In this document: positions 8,625 to 19,028 of the stretch, piece by piece
Layout: each line of letters begins with the position of its first letter
How positions within the stretch are numbered: the first letter of the stretch is position 1
Origin: Marinicella sediminis
GTDB lineage: Bacteria; Pseudomonadota; Gammaproteobacteria; Xanthomonadales; Marinicellaceae
NCBI RefSeq assembly: GCF_002000055.1
Contig: NZ_MVBD01000003.1
Location: 124,001 to 188,000, forward strand
Reading direction: 5' to 3'
Length of the DNA: 64,000 bases
Program-made: the position numbers and the translations under genes
The notes under the pieces: generated by a model
What the model was told of the DNA's origin: nothing
The model's input: the letters and a program-made list of their open reading frames with translations, nothing else
Databases searched by the model: none

Positions 8625-9704
8625 ATGAAACACCAACAAGAGATACATTTTTCTGCATCCAAAGACCAGGTCAGAATTGCATATTCAGTAACCGGAACCG
8701 GCCCGGTGCTGGTCAAAGCAGCCAACTGGTTAAGCCACATTGAATATGACTGGAATAGTCCGGTATGGCAACACTGGCTGAATGACTTGTCGGACCATAC
8801 CACACTGATTCGTTATGATGAACGGGGTTGTGGTTTGTCAGATCGTGATGTCTGTGACTTGTCGTTCGAAAGCTGGGTGGATGACCTGGAAACCGTGGTC
8901 GATGCGGTTGGGGTGGACCGTTTTCCATTGTTGGGGGTATCGCAGGGTGGTGCGGTGGCCATCGCCTATGCCGTTCGGCATCCTGAACGGGTGAGTCATC
9001 TGATTTTGTATGGCGCCTATGGCAGGGGGCGTTTGGTGAGGGACCCATCGCCGCAGTCCCATGAAGAAGCCGATACCATGCGCAGCCTGATCAAGCTGGG
9101 TTGGGGCCGCGAACACGATGCCTTTCGCCAGGTGTTTTCCAGTCAGTTCATGCCCGGTGGCACGCTGGAACAGCTGCGGGCTTTCAATGAATTGCAAAGG
9201 ATTTCCTGTTCAGCCGAAAGTGCCGCGCGTTTTCTTGATGAATTCAACCAAATCGATGTCATGGACCTGGCCGCCAAAGTCCAGTGTCCAACCCTGGTGA
9301 TGCATGCCCGAGGAGACCTCAGGGTGGCTTTTGATGAGGGGCGCTTGCTGGCAGCGCAGATTCCCGGCGCCCGTTTTGTGCCACTGGAATCGGATAATCA
9401 TGTGTTGCTGAATGAACCCATGTGGGAGGTGTTTATGCAGCGGCTGTTGCCGTTCATTAATGAGCCGTCAGCTGAGGCGCCACAGCCGCTGATGCTGGCA
9501 TACCTCACTCCGCGGGAAACTGAAGTGCTTGAGTACATCGCCCGAGGGCTGGATAATGCCAGCATTTCAGCCCATCTGGGTTTGCAGGAAAAGACCGTCA
9601 GAAACCACATCACTCACATTTTTGATAAGCTGGCTGTTGAAAGCCGGGCCCAGGCCATTGTCATGGCCCGTGATGCAGGAATGGGCAAATCGCCCAAGTC
9701 GTAA
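8625..9704 (+). CDS. Alpha/beta-hydrolase fused to a LuxR-type HTH: one-component regulator
   Basis: About 359 residues from the ATG at 8625; the open frame extends 8 codons upstream to a TTG. Residues about 1-270 form an alpha/beta hydrolase with RYDERGCGLSD around the oxyanion loop, the nucleophile elbow GVSQGG (Ser about 106) and a late His in DNHVLL. Residues about 285-350 are a GerE/LuxR helix-turn-helix: LTPRETEVLEYIARGLDNAS then EKTVRNHITHIFDKL. The hydrolase part may sense or cleave a small ligand and control DNA binding. No obvious target gene adjoins; the flanking genes face the same way but are distant. Confidence 0.85.
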   Translation: MKHQQEIHFSASKDQVRIAYSVTGTGPVLVKAANWLSHIEYDWNSPVWQHWLNDLSDHTTLIRYDERGCGLSDRDVCDLSFESWVDDLETVVDAVGVDRFPLLGVSQGGAVAIAYAVRHPERVSHLILYGAYGRGRLVRDPSPQSHEEADTMRSLIKLGWGREHDAFRQVFSSQFMPGGTLEQLRAFNELQRISCSAESAARFLDEFNQIDVMDLAAKVQCPTLVMHARGDLRVAFDEGRLLAAQIPGARFVPLESDNHVLLNEPMWEVFMQRLLPFINEPSAEAPQPLMLAYLTPRETEVLEYIARGLDNASISAHLGLQEKTVRNHITHIFDKLAVESRAQAIVMARDAGMGKSPKS

Positions 9705-10049
9705 CAGAGATGATCTTGGGGTATGGCTGCCACTGATCGAAACTGATCGAAAAAATGGTCAGCATTTCCTGCTTCCTGCGAGCCCATTCAACAGCGCTTT
9801 TCCGTCTTCTGGGACCAGTGTCCCGGGTCATGCTCAATATTTCTGTCAACACCTCACAAATCATGGATTGGTCTGGGGCCAGGGCCTCAAGACACCTGCA
9901 TAAGGAACTGATTAAATACCGGGTATGAAAAGGGTCTTATGGCACGCTGTTGCCCAATGTGGCGTTTCTCCGGCTGAGGTTGAGCTGAGAGTCAATCCTG
10001 CATCAAATGATGACCCGTTGCCATGTAATGAATCAAGCGGAGAGAAATT
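9705..10049. other. 345-bp intergenic stretch
   Basis: No recognisable gene or strong hairpin. The only noteworthy item is a 42-codon frame beginning with ATG at 9925. Its TGA (10051-10053) overlaps the ATG of the next gene and its last codons contain that gene's GGAGAG ribosome binding site. It has no good ribosome binding site of its own. Confidence 0.4.
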
Positions 10050-10979
10050 ATGAACACAAAACACACCATATGGTGTCTGCAGGCCCTGACTTATCAGGCT
10101 GATGCAGCAGACATTAACTGGGTCGAAGACATGTCAGGTGATTGGTTTAACAATACCAATTGGGTACAGGATCAGGTTCCTCTGCCTGGCGACCGGGTCT
10201 TGTTCACAGACAGTCAGATCTTCGACCCGCCCCTGGAAGTCAACATAGATAACGCAGGTTTGGGAGTGGTACAGTTCAATGACAGTCTGTTATTGAATGA
10301 CAAGATTGTGTTTGTTGATGCCAGTGCCGGCGGACAGCCTGAAGATGTGGATGATGGTTTATTTTTTGATGTCATCCAGGCCAATGGAGGGGGAGGGGTT
10401 GAAGTGGTATTCAATGTTCCTGTCACAGCCAACCTGATGAGTTCCATTCGTCATGGTGCGGTCTTCAATCAACCTTTTTCCATTGATGTCATTGAAGCCA
10501 TCAGTAAACATCAGGATAAATGGCAACTTAATGCTCCGGGAATCACCCCCATAAAACGCCTGTTCATCGATGAAGACCGGGGTCCGGATGGTGACACCAT
10601 CGATGGTTTTTTTCAGATCAATGCGGACCAGACCATCAATGACCTGGAGTTAGTCTGGGGCAGTTTACAAGTGGGTCCGGATGTGACACTGACCATTGGG
10701 CACCTGATTTATCATGTTTTTACTGAGCAACCGGATAACAACAACCTGTCACCAATCATCATTGGTGAAAACAGCCGGATCCAGGTCGAAAAGCTTTCCC
10801 TCATCGATGTGTTGAGTGGTGATGTGATCACTACAGAGAATGGCACGTTGGGCAGTGCTGACAATCCGGATGTGGACATCAACTCGCCGATCGTCGAAGG
10901 GGCTGGCATCATTGTGGTCTGCGGACCCTCCATTTTTGCCAACAATTTTGATCAAAGTCCCGAAACCTGCGGCAACTGA
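10050..10979 (+). CDS. Hypothetical secreted protein with C-terminal IFxxxFD motif
   Basis: 309 residues, acidic, rich in Asn, Asp, Val and Ile, with alternating beta-strand pattern suggesting a beta-helix or beta-sandwich. The segment around QADAADINW looks like a signal-peptide cleavage site, but the preceding 20 residues lack a proper hydrophobic core, so export is uncertain. The C-terminus ends CGPSIFANNFDQSPETC, a motif echoed in two other large secreted proteins of this window (near 21090 and 63920). A good GGAGAG ribosome binding site lies 6 bp before the ATG. Function unknown. Confidence 0.65.
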   Translation: MNTKHTIWCLQALTYQADAADINWVEDMSGDWFNNTNWVQDQVPLPGDRVLFTDSQIFDPPLEVNIDNAGLGVVQFNDSLLLNDKIVFVDASAGGQPEDVDDGLFFDVIQANGGGGVEVVFNVPVTANLMSSIRHGAVFNQPFSIDVIEAISKHQDKWQLNAPGITPIKRLFIDEDRGPDGDTIDGFFQINADQTINDLELVWGSLQVGPDVTLTIGHLIYHVFTEQPDNNNLSPIIIGENSRIQVEKLSLIDVLSGDVITTENGTLGSADNPDVDINSPIVEGAGIIVVCGPSIFANNFDQSPETCGN

Positions 10980-10991
10980 TTCCTCACAACG

Positions 10992-11015
10992 GGCCAGGGA
11001 AGGCCAGTTTTTTTT
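10992..11015 (+). terminator. Weak putative terminator
   Basis: GGCC at 10992-10995 can pair with GGCC at 11002-11005 (6-nt loop) and is followed by eight T residues. The stem is short, so support comes mostly from the T-run and its position just after a stop codon. Confidence 0.35.
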
Positions 11016-11062
11016 ATTTAAGAGGGATGATTTTCTGTTGGTTGATGACAGCAAAATATCTA

Positions 11063-12700
<1,638 letters not shown>

Positions 12701-12890
12701 GTGTTGGCCTGGGTGGTAAAACTGTTTATCATACATGAGTACTTGCACGGATGAATAAAAAATGGCCAACCAAACAATCATGGGTCAGATCAAGCACTGG
12801 GGCATTTGAATGAATACATGTGATAGACAACAGTCAACAGATCAAGCCGATCTTCGGCCAGAACAATTTAATCATGATCGTTCCCGGATC

Positions 12891-13169
12891 ATGTATATGG
12901 AAGATAAATCATCCGGTATTGAAGGGTCCGCCCGCATCGGTCGGGTGTTTTTTTCAAAATCAGGGAAAACCCTGTATTACCGGGATCTGGTTTTCAGAAG
13001 TCTGAAAGGTGCCGGATTCAAAAGCAATTATTTCGAAGTAACCACCGGAGATGAATTCTGGATATCAGGCCCCAGGAAAGATCAACAAGACCGATTGTAT
13101 GGCGGAAATCGCCATGTTGAAGTGGATGAAGATGTGCAGGCTGAATACCTGCAACACATCAACACCTGA
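12891..13169 (+). CDS. Small conserved hypothetical protein
   Basis: About 92 residues from the ATG at 12891; the open frame reaches back to 12810, but the upstream 27 codons look non-coding. The body (SSGIEGSARIGRVFFSKSG, then LYYRDLVF, FKSNYFEVTTGDEFWISG, and a terminal DEDVQAEYLQHI) resembles a small family found in many proteobacteria that has at times been mislabelled a deoxyxylulose-phosphate synthase because of a database artefact. It is far too short for that enzyme. The next gene follows after 20 bp, so the two are probably cotranscribed. Function unknown. Confidence 0.6.
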   Translation: MYMEDKSSGIEGSARIGRVFFSKSGKTLYYRDLVFRSLKGAGFKSNYFEVTTGDEFWISGPRKDQQDRLYGGNRHVEVDEDVQAEYLQHINT

Positions 13170-13189
13170 CCACCAATAGGAGCAAAGCC

Positions 13190-13540
13190 GTGCAGGTAGA
13201 AGACATTAAAATATTTATGCCGAGTAAAGATTATGCGGTTTCACAACTTTTTTATCAGGAAATTGGTTTTGTCGCCGATCCGGTGAATGATCACCTGACC
13301 CTGTTCTCCAATGGTGAATGTCAGTTTTTTCTGCAACGCTTCTATGATCGCTCACTGGCGGAAAATCTGATGCTGCAAATATGCGTCACTGATATTCAGG
13401 CTGCCCACCTGTTGTGTGAACGCACGGAACACAAACAAAAGATCTCCGCCATCACTGATGAACCCTGGGGTCAGGTGTTTTATCTGTGGGGGCCCAGTGG
13501 TGAGTTGTTGCATATGACGCAACTGAAGTCAGGTCAATAG
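13190..13540 (+). CDS. VOC-family (glyoxalase/bleomycin-resistance-like) protein
   Basis: 116 residues starting at GTG, with GGAG about 9 bp upstream. Strand-helix-strand order, IKIFMPSKDYAVSQLFYQEIGF at the start, NHLTLFSNGECQFFLQ-like strands in the middle and a terminal GPSGELLHM (the usual DPxGxxxxF region of VOC domains) place it in the vicinal oxygen chelate superfamily. It lies 20 bp downstream of the small hypothetical gene and is convergent with the monooxygenase. Substrate unknown. Confidence 0.75.
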   Translation: MQVEDIKIFMPSKDYAVSQLFYQEIGFVADPVNDHLTLFSNGECQFFLQRFYDRSLAENLMLQICVTDIQAAHLLCERTEHKQKISAITDEPWGQVFYLWGPSGELLHMTQLKSGQ

Positions 13541-13554
13541 TCGACCGATTAATT

Positions 13555-15141
13555 TCAGGACATTGAAACCTGATTAACTGGTTGTGATTTTTTGTTTGCT
13601 GAAGGCTGTGGTGCTTCGGCAGTCAAACATTGATAATCATTGAGCCTGAACCGTTGCCGGCTGAAGATGAAATGCACCATCGATTCCGGTGACAGGCTGG
13701 TGACGATGCCGGTCATGTTCTTTTTGTAGAAGGCTGAACAGCCGCCGGTTTGCCAGACGGTCTTTTGCAGGTTGCGCTTCAGTTGATCCATGTAGGCCTG
13801 CTGACGTTCTGGTTTGGGCATGATTGCGCTGATGTCAGGCTGTTTTTTCACCGCGCAGATGGCTTTGACGATGTAACTGGTCATGGTTTGCATGTAGCTG
13901 ATCTGTGAGCTGTGGCCGGTGCCGGTGTTGGGGCCATTGACTTTGAAGTAGTTTGGAAAGCCCTCTGCCATCAGGCCTTTGTAGGTCACCATGTCCTCTT
14001 GCCATTCGCTGTTTAGGTGTCTGTTTTGTTGGCCGAACACATCAAAGGTCAGTAGTTTTTCCGGGTGTGAATAGGCATAAAAACCGGTGGCATAAACAAT
14101 GATGTCCAGTGGCACCTGTTCACCGGGATGGGTTTCAATGCCGGTGGCAGTGATGCGCTTGATGCCACTGATATCGACCTTGACGTTGTCCCTGCCCAAA
14201 GCGGGCAGGTAGGTGTTGGTGGGGATCACCCGGCGGCAACCCAGCTCATAATCCGGCATCATGTGTGCCCGCAGAGTCGGATCGGCAATGTGTTTTTCCA
14301 GGTTTTTGCGCAACGTTCTGGTGTAGAATTTTTTGATGAAGCGGCTGATGCCCTGGGTCCATTTGAAGCGTTTAAAGGCCACAAATCGAACTTCATGGTA
14401 AGCAAAAATGATGAAACGATTCAGTTGCCGGATTACCGGCAGCATCATCAGTCGCTGTTCCAGCTTTGAATAGGTGCGGTCTGAACGGGGGATGACCCAT
14501 TGGGCTTTGCCCATGAACAGGTTCAGTTGTTTGACTTGCGAGGCAATGGCCGGAACAATCTGTGCTGCCGAACAGCCCGAACCGATCACCCCCACCCGTT
14601 TGCCGTTCAATGACTGATTATGGTCCCACTGACCAGAGTGGAATTGGGCACCGGTGAAATCAGTGGCTCCCTCAATCTGTGGTGTATGAGGATTGGCCAG
14701 CACGCCACTGGTGTCAATCACAAAACGGGCCACATAGCGATCCCCGGAGGCTGTGTCGACCAACCATTGTTGTTGGTTCTCTTCCCAGTTCAGACAGGTC
14801 ACTGTGCGGTTGGTTTGGGTTTTTTCTTTGAGTTGGTGAAATTCAATGATGTGGTTGGTGTAATCCAGCAGTTCACTTTGCGGCGCATACCGTTTGGAGA
14901 AGGGGTAGGGTACATTTGACAACGAATACAGCCCTGTGGGGATGTCCACTTCGGCACCCGGGTAACTGTTATCGCGCCAGGTGCCTCCCATCTCTGCGGA
15001 GCGTTCCAACATGACGAAGTCCTCCAGGCCTTTTTTCCTGAGCCGAATGGCCGCCATTAAACCGGAAAAGCCGGTGCCGATGATCAGGGTTTCAAAAGTT
15101 TGTGGTTTCTGTGATTGATGAGGGACATTGGCTTGATTCAT
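13555..15141 (-). CDS. Flavin-containing Baeyer-Villiger-type monooxygenase
   Basis: 528 residues. The N-terminal FAD Rossmann motif is GTGFSGLMAAIRL (about residues 22-34), followed by ERSAEMGGTWRDNSYPGAEVD. The Baeyer-Villiger fingerprint FxGxxxHxxxW-D is present as FTGAQFHSGQWD, and the NADPH-binding GSGCSAAQ follows. YATGFYAY lies in the C-terminal half. The enzyme would insert oxygen next to a ketone using NADPH and O2; the substrate cannot be read. A basic and hydrophobic patch around residues 215-245 could promote membrane association. It is monocistronic, ending 15 bp from the convergent VOC gene. Confidence 0.88.
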   Translation of the reverse strand: MNQANVPHQSQKPQTFETLIIGTGFSGLMAAIRLRKKGLEDFVMLERSAEMGGTWRDNSYPGAEVDIPTGLYSLSNVPYPFSKRYAPQSELLDYTNHIIEFHQLKEKTQTNRTVTCLNWEENQQQWLVDTASGDRYVARFVIDTSGVLANPHTPQIEGATDFTGAQFHSGQWDHNQSLNGKRVGVIGSGCSAAQIVPAIASQVKQLNLFMGKAQWVIPRSDRTYSKLEQRLMMLPVIRQLNRFIIFAYHEVRFVAFKRFKWTQGISRFIKKFYTRTLRKNLEKHIADPTLRAHMMPDYELGCRRVIPTNTYLPALGRDNVKVDISGIKRITATGIETHPGEQVPLDIIVYATGFYAYSHPEKLLTFDVFGQQNRHLNSEWQEDMVTYKGLMAEGFPNYFKVNGPNTGTGHSSQISYMQTMTSYIVKAICAVKKQPDISAIMPKPERQQAYMDQLKRNLQKTVWQTGGCSAFYKKNMTGIVTSLSPESMVHFIFSRQRFRLNDYQCLTAEAPQPSANKKSQPVNQVSMS

Positions 15142-15354
15142 GGGAAATTCCTGAACAGGTTTTTGCTGTGGATGTGCTGGTTTGAGCGTCTGAACGGACA
15201 GAATCAGTCGAAAATAATTTAATTAATTTGCCAAAATCACGATGTAAACCCAAGTGGTGGGGTTTTTTCAAAATTGTGATGCAGCGCAGAAAAATGATGG
15301 GCGTGTGGTTGGTATCATGATCCCACAATAAGAAAAAACAAAAAGAGGGTAGTT

Positions 15355-15555
15355 ATGAAAGCCAACACGTCGATTGAGGCATCAGGAGACTTGGGTGAAC
15401 TCATTGAACTGGCCGATCAGGCCGAGACCATTGATCACCAGCAAATCAGTCACCTGACCAAACTGATTCTGAGCATCAGACCAGAAGAAGTGGATGAGCA
15501 GATGCAGGCCAAACTGGCAGGTATCATGCACAAAGTCAAAGCTCAATATGCGTGA
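15355..15555 (+). CDS. Small hypothetical helical protein
   Basis: 66 residues preceded by a good ribosome binding site (AGAGGG, 6-7 bp before ATG). The sequence is highly charged and almost entirely helical (LGELIELADQAETIDHQQIS...), without Cys, membrane helix or known motif. The ribosome binding site and a terminator about 160 bp downstream support a real gene. I do not recognise it. Confidence 0.55.
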   Translation: MKANTSIEASGDLGELIELADQAETIDHQQISHLTKLILSIRPEEVDEQMQAKLAGIMHKVKAQYA

Positions 15556-15712
15556 GAGCGCTGATGTTCAGCTCGAGCAGCCAACCCGGTTGGTAGCGCA
15601 AAGTTAAATCAGAGGGTCGTGCGCTTTATAAAATAACATGATCGCCGTGGCCGCTTTCACTGTTGGCAGTAACAACAGTGAGTGAAGTCCCAGGATCATA
15701 CTTGAGTATCGC

Positions 15713-15748
15713 AAAAAAGGGCCGGCCTTTCAAATCCGGCCCTTTTTT
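15713..15748. terminator. Bidirectional rho-independent terminator
   Basis: AAAAAAGGGCCGG (15713-15725) pairs perfectly with CCGGCCCTTTTTT (15736-15748) around a 10-nt loop. A-run and T-run flank the stem, so it can stop transcription from both the small gene at 15355 (plus) and the CPBP gene (minus). Confidence 0.88.
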
Positions 15749-15789
15749 GTGTCTGTCTGTTGTTTTACACCATCTCCAATGACTGGATT

Positions 15790-16518
15790 TCAGGTCTTTG
15801 TACTTTGTTGTAAGCTGCTTGAGTTCCGGGATTCAACCGACGGGTAAATGCGGTATAAATACCAGGTCACCAGGCCCGGAGCAACGATGGTTTGCAGGGC
15901 AAAGAACAACAGTGTGACCCACTCACTTGAATAGGCAGTCTCACCATGAGGAATCAACAATTGGTGACCAATTGGTCCTGCTGAAAAAACCATCGCCGTG
16001 ACCATGTTCCAGCCAAGATGAAGCCCCACTGGAGCATACAGTGACTTGGTTTTTGCAAATGCATAAGCAAACATCCAGCCCCCGGCACCGGTGACCAAAA
16101 AAATGTAAATCAGCAGGATTAACCGGGAGCCAAACAGCTCATAACTGAACCAGTGGTAAATACCAAATGCGACCGAGCTGAGCAAGCAGGCCCGGATGAT
16201 GCCCAGGTACCTGATCAGCAAGAGTAACAGACAGCCCCGAAACACCAGTTCTTCGAATAAAACGGCGTTGAAAACCCACAATGAACCACCCAGAAATTTC
16301 ATCAGTCCATAATCAGGATTGAGCTGATAGCTGATGGTTTTGAAGTGTGCCTGCCAGGTGAAATTGATCACCGCGATCATTGCCATGAACAGCAGTCCGA
16401 ACAAGAGTTCTTTGAGCCTTTGTTTGCTTGGGCTCAGCCCCAGCGCGTTCAGTGATTCACCGGTGAGCCAACGCAGCAATGCCCATGAAATCAGGACCGT
16501 GACCACCGCTCCCAACAT
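15790..16518 (-). CDS. CPBP-family intramembrane glutamic endopeptidase
   Basis: 242 residues with about 6-7 hydrophobic segments. The three conserved motifs of the CPBP (Abi/Rce1-like) family are present: EELVFRG (EExxxR), FGIYHW (FxxxH) and HLGWN (HxxxN). The protein is therefore an inner-membrane protease or a relative of one. The ATG at 16518 is the only standard start, and it begins close to the first membrane helix. Substrate and role cannot be deduced from the neighbours. Confidence 0.85.
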   Translation of the reverse strand: MLGAVVTVLISWALLRWLTGESLNALGLSPSKQRLKELLFGLLFMAMIAVINFTWQAHFKTISYQLNPDYGLMKFLGGSLWVFNAVLFEELVFRGCLLLLLIRYLGIIRACLLSSVAFGIYHWFSYELFGSRLILLIYIFLVTGAGGWMFAYAFAKTKSLYAPVGLHLGWNMVTAMVFSAGPIGHQLLIPHGETAYSSEWVTLLFFALQTIVAPGLVTWYLYRIYPSVESRNSSSLQQSTKT

Positions 16519-16645
16519 CAGGCTAACCTGATGTCGGTGTTCAACTGATGCAGTGCTGCTTGCTGGCCGATGATTGATATCATTGCGTTACTTTATCACA
16601 TGGTCTGGTTTGTCCGAAAAGGTCATATGTCATGGTGTGTCATGC

Positions 16646-17815
16646 TTAAAGTAACTCCTGACTGCCATTGTCCAGTAAACGGTAAAATCGCTGATCACTG
16701 ATTAATAAACCCTCTGAGCTGCGCAGCGGAAAGCTGAAGTAGTAGTCCATGGGGTGTTTGACGTCTATGGCGTAGACTTTGCCATCGTATGAATCTGTGA
16801 CCTCAGAGTGCAGGGTGTGCCCGACCACCACCGCATCGGCCTGAAATGCGGCCAGGCCTTGTTCCACCTCAGCCTGTGTCAGTTCATCCTTGAAATAGCC
16901 CCGGTACCAGGCAGGACCGGTTTTGGATGAGGTGATGAAATCATGAGTCCCCGGATTTCTGCGGGTGAAATGGGGGATGCGGTATTGATCCCGAATGACC
17001 TGATTAATCTGAACCAGGTTGAGCCCGTAATCAGCGACTTCAGGATGAATGCCACCGTGGGTGAACAGCACGCCATTGATCCGTTCCATGCTGTTTTTGC
17101 TGGCCAGCCAGCGACCAATGAATGAGTCATTGTCATACAGCTGTTGCTGGCTTTTGCCCAACATGGCTGCGATGTAATGGTATTTTTCACTGGCTGATTG
17201 AAAATTGGCTTGCAGGTTTTTGATCTCGTGATTACCGATGATGTAATGCACCTGACCGCCTGATTTTGTGGCTTGTTGTTCCAGGTGGTAAATCAGCCAC
17301 AATACTTGTGTCACCGAATCACCGCGGTCAACAAAATCCCCAACCAGTACCAGATGACCTTGATCAAATATCCAGTCCAATTGTTCATTGATAACCTGAT
17401 GGGTGATGAGAAAATCCCTGAAGGTTTTGAAATTGCCCTCGATGTCAGAGATGGCCAGGATTGGCTGATCATCCTCATAACTGACTGGTGGAGTTACAAT
17501 GTTGGGGTTTATGTTGATCTCAAAGGACTGATCTTCCAGGGGGAAATACACCGGCAGGTTGAATGACTCATCGACGCCATATATGTGGCGCTCGGAATGA
17601 TAGCCCAGTTCACGATTGCCCCGCAGAATGTGGGCTTGCCATTGGTTATCAGCATAAAAAAGGTGAGGCCCTTCACCATCAAGTTTGTAAGCCAGCGGGT
17701 CTTTGTTGAGGTGGGCATCGGCACCGATGTAAATGCCAAAAACGATCAGCAGTGACAACAGGATAAAAAAAGTGATGAAAAAATGTTTCAGGTTATGCAG
17801 GATCAAGCGTCCCAT
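16646..17815 (-). CDS. Membrane-anchored calcineurin-like metallophosphoesterase
   Basis: 389 residues. An N-terminal membrane helix (about 10-30) anchors a periplasmic catalytic domain. Metallophosphatase motifs appear in order: SDIEGNF (in place of the usual GDIHG), LVGDFVDRGDS, IIGNHE, LFTHGGIHPE and VVGHTLH. The order and the last His match the PPP-type (serine/threonine phosphatase/diadenosine tetraphosphatase) group. The Glu in SDIEGNF, where His is usual, is a notable change in the first metal-binding motif. Substrate unknown. Single gene, 75 bp from the HAAS gene upstream on the same strand. Confidence 0.83.
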   Translation of the reverse strand: MGRLILHNLKHFFITFFILLSLLIVFGIYIGADAHLNKDPLAYKLDGEGPHLFYADNQWQAHILRGNRELGYHSERHIYGVDESFNLPVYFPLEDQSFEININPNIVTPPVSYEDDQPILAISDIEGNFKTFRDFLITHQVINEQLDWIFDQGHLVLVGDFVDRGDSVTQVLWLIYHLEQQATKSGGQVHYIIGNHEIKNLQANFQSASEKYHYIAAMLGKSQQQLYDNDSFIGRWLASKNSMERINGVLFTHGGIHPEVADYGLNLVQINQVIRDQYRIPHFTRRNPGTHDFITSSKTGPAWYRGYFKDELTQAEVEQGLAAFQADAVVVGHTLHSEVTDSYDGKVYAIDVKHPMDYYFSFPLRSSEGLLISDQRFYRLLDNGSQELL

Positions 17816-17890
17816 AAAGACCTCCGGTTATTGGTTGGGTGAAATGACCCCTCGCTCAGGGGGCAGAATTAATCAGGTTGAGTTTGGCTT

Positions 17891-18448
17891 TCAGTTCATG
17901 CCATTTTTGAGTGCGGCGAGTACCTTGCGGGTCAGAAGTAAAACCAGGGTACAGCCAATCAGGGCCAGAGGTACCAGCCACCAGCCAAGTACTTCCCGTG
18001 ACATGGGAAAATTGGCGTCAGTAAAGGTGATCACCACGGTATTGCCCTGTGCCGCTGTCCACAACCCGATGTCTTGTGGAAAGAACAGTTTGATCAATCC
18101 CAGAACCCCCAGCATGGCGGCGATCAGGTAGCCAAAAACGGCCATCGAAAACCACAGTCCTTTGGTGACCCCCCGGGTTATTTTTTTTATGGCGTTGAAT
18201 CCTTTGGGTGGTGGTGTCCCGGTGAGTATATGATCAACGTATTGACTGGCTAAGTCTCTGGGTGGGCCGAAACCAGACAGGATTTGTTTGATATCTACGG
18301 GTTGCCCTGCCGCTTCGCGGGCATCGACCGCATCCAGGATGTGACTTTCAATTTCTTTGATGACTTCTCCGGCATCGGCTTTATCCAGCCGCGACAGGTA
18401 TTTATTCAGTGATGACAGGTAATTGCGTATGTGTGTTCTGACAGACAT
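17891..18448 (-). CDS. HAAS/DUF1700-like membrane protein paired with PadR
   Basis: 185 residues from the ATG at 18448, chosen because GAGG lies 6 bp upstream and the longer frame overlaps the PadR gene. Residues 1-65 form the helical HAAS-type domain (YLSSLNKYLSRLDKADAGEV, then EIESHILDAV and GFGPPRDLASQYVDH). Two hydrophobic segments follow: one about residues 95-120 and one about 155-175. Such proteins are usually encoded directly after a PadR regulator and are thought to transmit or counteract its signal. The PadR stop codon overlaps this gene's ribosome binding site region, so the two are translationally linked. Confidence 0.8.
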   Translation of the reverse strand: MSVRTHIRNYLSSLNKYLSRLDKADAGEVIKEIESHILDAVDAREAAGQPVDIKQILSGFGPPRDLASQYVDHILTGTPPPKGFNAIKKITRGVTKGLWFSMAVFGYLIAAMLGVLGLIKLFFPQDIGLWTAAQGNTVVITFTDANFPMSREVLGWWLVPLALIGCTLVLLLTRKVLAALKNGMN

Positions 18449-18455
18449 GTTGACC

Positions 18456-18827
18456 TCATTCTTCAAACAGTGGATCCGGACCCGGATGGTCCAGCAGGTA
18501 TTCAATATCGGCGACCGACTGGCGCCAGCGATCAGTGAGTGCCGCCAGTTTGATTTGGCCCTCGTCGGTGAGCTGAAAGTATTTGCGGGGTCTGGAGTCG
18601 CCTTCCTGATACCATTCAGCGGCAATCAGTCCTTCACGTTTCAGGCGGTCCAGTAAGGGATAAAGGGTGCCTTCGCTGAGTTGCATGGTGGGCAGTTGCT
18701 GCAGGCTTTTGAGCAGCTCCAGCCCATAGGCCTGGCGACCATTCAGACTGGCCAGTACCACCAGTTCAAGGCTGCCTTTGCGTAACTGGCTGTCCCATTT
18801 TTCATGCTTGATTGTGTCTTTAATCAT
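18456..18827 (-). CDS. PadR-family transcriptional regulator
   Basis: 123 residues from the ATG at 18827, which has GGGG 6 bp upstream. It shows the PadR winged helix: LELVVLASLNGRQAYGLELL, then LSEGTLYPLLDRLKREGLI and RKYFQLTDEGQ, with a short C-terminal dimerisation helix. PadR proteins usually repress their own promoter and adjacent membrane-protein genes; here the adjacent partner is the HAAS protein gene. Its promoter region is very A+T-rich and contains a TATAC/GTATA inverted repeat. Confidence 0.9.
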   Translation of the reverse strand: MIKDTIKHEKWDSQLRKGSLELVVLASLNGRQAYGLELLKSLQQLPTMQLSEGTLYPLLDRLKREGLIAAEWYQEGDSRPRKYFQLTDEGQIKLAALTDRWRQSVADIEYLLDHPGPDPLFEE

Positions 18828-18872
18828 GCAAAACCCCATAATATGCAATATAGGGGTAATAATATAAAACAA

Positions 18873-18895
18873 TATACTATGTAATGCAAGGTATA
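18873..18895. promoter_or_regulatory. Candidate PadR operator
   Basis: TATAC (18873-18877) and GTATA (18891-18895) form an inverted repeat with a 13-bp spacer in the A+T-rich region between padR and the divergent surface-protein gene. The arms are only 5 bp and the background is A+T-rich, so this is a weak candidate based on position. Confidence 0.3.
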
Positions 18896-19028
18896 CGGTA
18901 TAAAAAAGTATCTTTCTAAGCAGTCTTGGGGTTTTGCTGATTGATTAAAAAGTGAATATTTTACGTATGTTTTTGTCAGTCAATGGCTTGTTCAGGGGTT
19001 AAAGGTATGAACACCAAGAGGAAAAACC

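Noticed and set aside
9529-9903. Frame running past the end of the LuxR-hydrolase gene
   Set aside because: It is a shifted frame within the HTH region continued into non-coding DNA; no ribosome binding site or similarity.
15570-15660. tRNA-like sequence after the small gene
   Set aside because: Some GC-rich complementarity is visible but there is no consistent acceptor stem, anticodon loop or T-loop sequence.
18449-18625. N-terminal extension of the HAAS gene
   Set aside because: Overlaps the PadR gene in another frame; the ATG at 18448 has a GAGG ribosome binding site and matches the domain start.
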